Shown here: piece by piece, positions 18,211 through 20,709 of the stretch
Position numbering within the stretch: the first letter of the stretch is position 1
Layout of the letters: each line of letters begins with the position of its first letter
Origin: Chara braunii
Lineage: Eukaryota > Streptophyta > Charophyceae > Charales > Characeae
Length of the DNA: 20,709 nucleotides
Direction: 5' to 3'
Assembly: GCA_003427395.1 (NCBI GenBank)
Contig: BFEA01000391.1
Location: 111,048-131,756 of the forward strand
The notes under the pieces: generated by a model
What the model saw: the letters and a program-made list of their open reading frames with translations, nothing else
Told to the model about the DNA's origin: nothing
Databases searched by the model: none
Made by a program: the position numbers and the translations under genes

Positions 18211-18850
18211 ATAGGGACTTGGGCGGGGGTATTCGACAAGGACGGTGACCTTCAAGGGGTCCATGCTAGAGACAGCACAGGAGCATTTGATGAGCTTGGA
18301 GTAGAAGTTTTGCTCTCCGAGGATAGAGAGGACCTGACAAAGGTGCTGAAGGTGGGACTCGAAGGTGGGGCTATAGACAAGGATATCATCAGGGTCGACG
18401 ATGACACGGACTTCGAGGAGGTCGCACAAGATGTGATTCGTGGTGGATTGGAATGTGGCTGGGGCCATTGGTGAGTCCGAAGGGCATCACGAGGAACTCG
18501 TAGTGCCCAAAGTGAGAGTGGAATGCGGTCTTGTGGGTCAATCTAGGTAAAATTTTTGACTCCACGGAGGCGATCAAGAAGCTCGGAGATTCGAGGTTGG
18601 GGGTACTTGTTCTTGATCGTGATCCGATTCAAGGCGCGGTAGTCTGTGGACATCCTTAGTTCTGAGGTTTTGCCTTCGTAGTCTGTGGACATCCTTAGTT
18701 ATGAGGTTCTGCCTTTCTTTACAAAAAGGCAGCTTGTACCGAAGGGGGAGGAGCTGGGCTTAATGAATCCTTTTTCAAGGAGTTCATTGAGTTGGCGCTC
18801 CATTTCTTCGGCTTCCTGTACGCAGAGTTGGTATGGAGGTCAGCACGGCG
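18211..18850 (-). pseudogene. Element D reverse transcriptase, fingers and palm
   Basis: From 18830 downwards: EAEEMERQLNELLEKGFIKPSSSPFG, LFVKK, then a 13-codon duplication around [25 protein letters not shown], and after a gap and frameshift [15 protein letters not shown] (motif B). A short frame later comes APATFQS and the catalytic box, here Asp-Pro-Asp-Asp (18396-18385) followed by ILVYS; Tyr-Leu/Ile/Val-Asp-Asp is usual, so two positions have changed. It ends with DPLKVTVLVEYPRPSP at the inserted LTR. Motif A (about 18580-18540) is badly eroded. The order is that of a Ty3 RT; inactive. Confidence 0.85.
18639..18716. repeat. 39-bp tandem duplication in RT
   Basis: 18639-18677 and 18678-18716 differ at only a few bases. 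The unit covers the conserved STDYRALN motif of the fingers and is in frame (13 codons). The copy nearer the protein N-terminus has a TAA (18701-18699) where the other has GAA. Confidence 0.9.
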
Positions 18851-19240
18851 GAGAGTGGTCAAGGTTTTGCGTCCGCTTGTTGGCGGTTAGCTCATTCGGT
18901 GTACCACCAACAAGCGGCACCCTCTTGAATACCTGGTGCTGGCAATAGACACGCGGGTAATGGAAGGCCCAAAATTCGAGGTTTTTCGCCGCATCACTAC
19001 AAGCAATGTCGTCGAAACTTTTGCAAACAAACTATGCAGGCTCATAATACGAACATAAAAAAAAAAAACAGGCAAAACGTTTCCTGAATTCGGTGTTTTT
19101 GCCAACTTTTTCGTTACTTGTCCAAATATGTCAAAACTGAATACAGATATACCTTAAAGCTACAAAACAAAAAAAAAACAAAAATTCAAGGAAATATGGC
19201 AGTTTCAGTGAAAAATTCGTCGAAAATGAACCACTTATTG
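18851..19240. other. AT-rich stretch replacing gag end and protease
   Basis: Between RT and gag of element D, where nucleocapsid and protease should be, lies an AT-rich stretch with runs of A (19056-19068 and 19168-19180). No protease motif is found. Near its RT side CCGCTTGTTGG (18873-18883) and its exact complement (18907-18917) form an 11-bp inverted repeat. This may be the scar of a deletion or a small inserted element; ends are not clear. Confidence 0.5.
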
Positions 19241-20154
19241 ACCACAAGTGTGGCAATAGGGAGCCAGTGTGTGACAGGGACGTTGTGGAGGGAGAAAGTG
19301 TCGTAGAGTTCGCTGAGGAAGACAAAGATGTCCTCGTGGGGAAGGTCGATGAAGGGGGGGATGTCCATTGACCAGAAGGATGGGGAATGTTTTCCGTTAA
19401 GGATGTTGTGGCGGCGAGGGTGTTGAAATCAAGTTTGGGTGAGGAGGACAGTACCCGGGTGAAATCGGTGGTGGGGTTGGTCGGGAGGAGTGCGGACAGA
19501 GGAAGTATTGGAAGAACGGGGAGAAGGGCTTGTGGTGTGCAAGTGATCTGGGTATAGGTGGGAAGGGTGGACATGATAGTGGATGAAGTCATGAGAAGTT
19601 TTGACTAGGGGGGAACGGGCGACGACTGCGTGACGGCGGGGGTTGTTGTCTTGTGCGGTGGGATGACCGTGGTGGAGGTAGTGGTGGATGAAGGCAGGGG
19701 TGTGGATGACGTGCTAGCAGAGAGGGCGGTGGATGTGGAGGTAGGGGATAGGGGAAGGGTGGTGGAACCCGAGTGTGGGGGGGTACGTGGTGGTGATGAT
19801 CTCGATCGCGGGGGAGGCCTGTTGTTGTGCGACGGTGGTTATCCGTTGGGAAAGGTCGGAGAGGGATGCTTGGAGGGAATCGAGGGTGGCTTGCATGGTA
19901 GTCATGAGGGAGAGGAGGGCGGAAGAGTCAACGGGGGTCGCTTGGGTGGCAGCCTGTTGACCAATGAGGTCCGGACGAAGGCTATCAACGGACTGGGTGT
20001 TGATGGAGGAAATATTAATGCTAGATTTCGCGACCATCGCGAAGGAAACGGTCGGGGTGGTGGCGGTTGTTGGAGAAGCAGGTGGTGATGAGGTAGCGGA
20101 AGCTGCAGTGGCGGTAGCAACGGCGCGTTGAGAGTTCTTGGTTTGACGTGGCAT
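19241..20154 (-). pseudogene. Element D gag remnant
   Basis: The Met at 20154 starts an Ala/Thr/Ser-rich N-terminus followed by a helical stretch (LLSLMTTMQATLDSLQASLSDLSQRI, coiled-coil-like, about 19920-19845) and a Pro-rich segment. This layout matches the N-terminal region of plant Ty3 gag. After frame changes, PPFIDLPHEDIFVFLSELYDTFSLHNVPVTHWLPIATLVV (19365-19250, shown in parts: HEDIFVFLSELYD and VTHWLPIATLVV) resembles the start of the capsid domain. The rest of capsid and the zinc knuckle are absent. Assignment rests on position and general character. Confidence 0.55.
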
Positions 20155-20709
20155 GCCCGGGGGGGAGGTTGGAGGCTTCTAGTCACAAAACAATGAGGTA
20201 ATTGAATTTTTCTAAGCATAATTCGTGATATTCAAAAAGGTGTTTTGCAAGAATTTTACAAGAAGAAGATGTAAAATTTTTGAAAAAAGGGTGATCAATT
20301 CCAAATAAAGAGATTAATTCAGTCATACATTAATTGAATTTAATCGAAATCAATTGAGGTGTCTAAATAAGAAAAAAAGGAAAGTACTTACAAATTAAAA
20401 AAAAATAATAATAATAAACAAAAATTTGAAAAAGAATTGCAAAAAGGAATTAATTGATCATGATGTATTTTAAAAACATCAAAAATAAATTTCAAATATA
20501 CGAGAAAAATAATTAATTAAAATTATTTTTAAAACTTGAAAAAGAAATGTCGAAAAAAAATTCAATTAATTCAAACAAATTGCGAGGCCACTGCCTCTAT
20601 GAGCCCCATTCGGTCCCTTTTTGGAGCAAGTCGGCCGCCCTAAGTGAAGGCAGGCTCGACGACGCCCTCGGGGCCCTATTTTGACCACTGCGCAACTAAG
20701 GAAATTCAA
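20155..20709 (-). other. Probable element D leader, AT-rich, no gene
   Basis: Upstream of the gag start on the minus strand. 20200-20580 is very AT-rich with A runs; 20581-20709 is GC-richer. I found no primer-binding site before the window end, so the 5' LTR, if present, lies outside. Confidence 0.5.

Larger units (their letters stand above)
15001..20709 (-). mobile_element. Element D: degenerate chromovirus with insertion
   Basis: The minus strand carries, from high to low coordinates, gag (from 20154), a deletion or AT-rich insert, RT, a foreign solo LTR (16982-18210), the RT thumb and RNase H, integrase and chromodomain. Protease and the nucleocapsid part of gag were not found. It differs in sequence from element A and is a separate lineage. 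Its LTRs are not recognised; the 5' LTR may lie beyond the window. Confidence 0.85.

Noticed and set aside
19630-20088. 152-codon plus-strand Gly/Val-rich frame
   Set aside because: It is the antisense of the Ala/Thr/Pro-rich gag of element D.

Overview
The window is eukaryotic DNA made almost entirely of decayed LTR retrotransposons. I recognise no host gene, tRNA, rRNA or CRISPR array. The elements are Ty3/gypsy chromoviruses (integrase followed by a chromodomain). Their primer-binding sites match the initiator-Met tRNA type (TGGTATCAGAGC) that is usual in green plants and their algal relatives. That, the transposon density and one assembly N (base 1062) suggest a streptophyte plant or alga draft genome, perhaps a charophyte such as Chara; this is inference and I am not certain of it.

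Layout. (1) Element A, + strand, about 237-7750: 5'-truncated LTR, primer-binding site, a 1.7 kb leader with no recognisable gag but several unusual repeats (telomere-like inverted repeat, 74-bp tandem duplication, an 81-bp-arm foldback), a broken pol (protease, RT, RNase H, integrase, chromodomain), a polypurine tract and a 3'-truncated LTR. (2) Element B, - strand, 7751 to about 11430: protease and gag with a zinc knuckle, a long leader, a degenerate primer-binding site and probably a short LTR. Its pol is cut off exactly where A's 3' LTR is cut off. (3) Element C, - strand, about 11545-12860: only a primer-binding site and a candidate LTR with a TATA box and a perfect hairpin. (4) 12861-15000: unassigned DNA with a CT microsatellite, an array of 53-bp repeats and a G11 run. 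(5) Element D, - strand, about 15000 to the window end: gag, RT, RNase H, integrase and chromodomain, all broken, carrying internal tandem duplications and an apparent deletion of protease. A complete solo LTR (16982-18210) of the same family as A's LTRs is inserted in its RT.

None of the elements can be autonomous: every pol has stops and frameshifts, one protease has lost its catalytic Asp, and both visible RT catalytic boxes carry Pro before the DD pair. Most premature stops look like C-to-T or G-to-A changes (CAG to TAG, CGA to TGA, TGG to TGA), as expected of long-methylated repeats. The order of insertion can be partly read: the solo LTR is younger than D, and B probably inserted in C. 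The most unusual sequence is the foldback in A's leader; I found no convincing new gene system.
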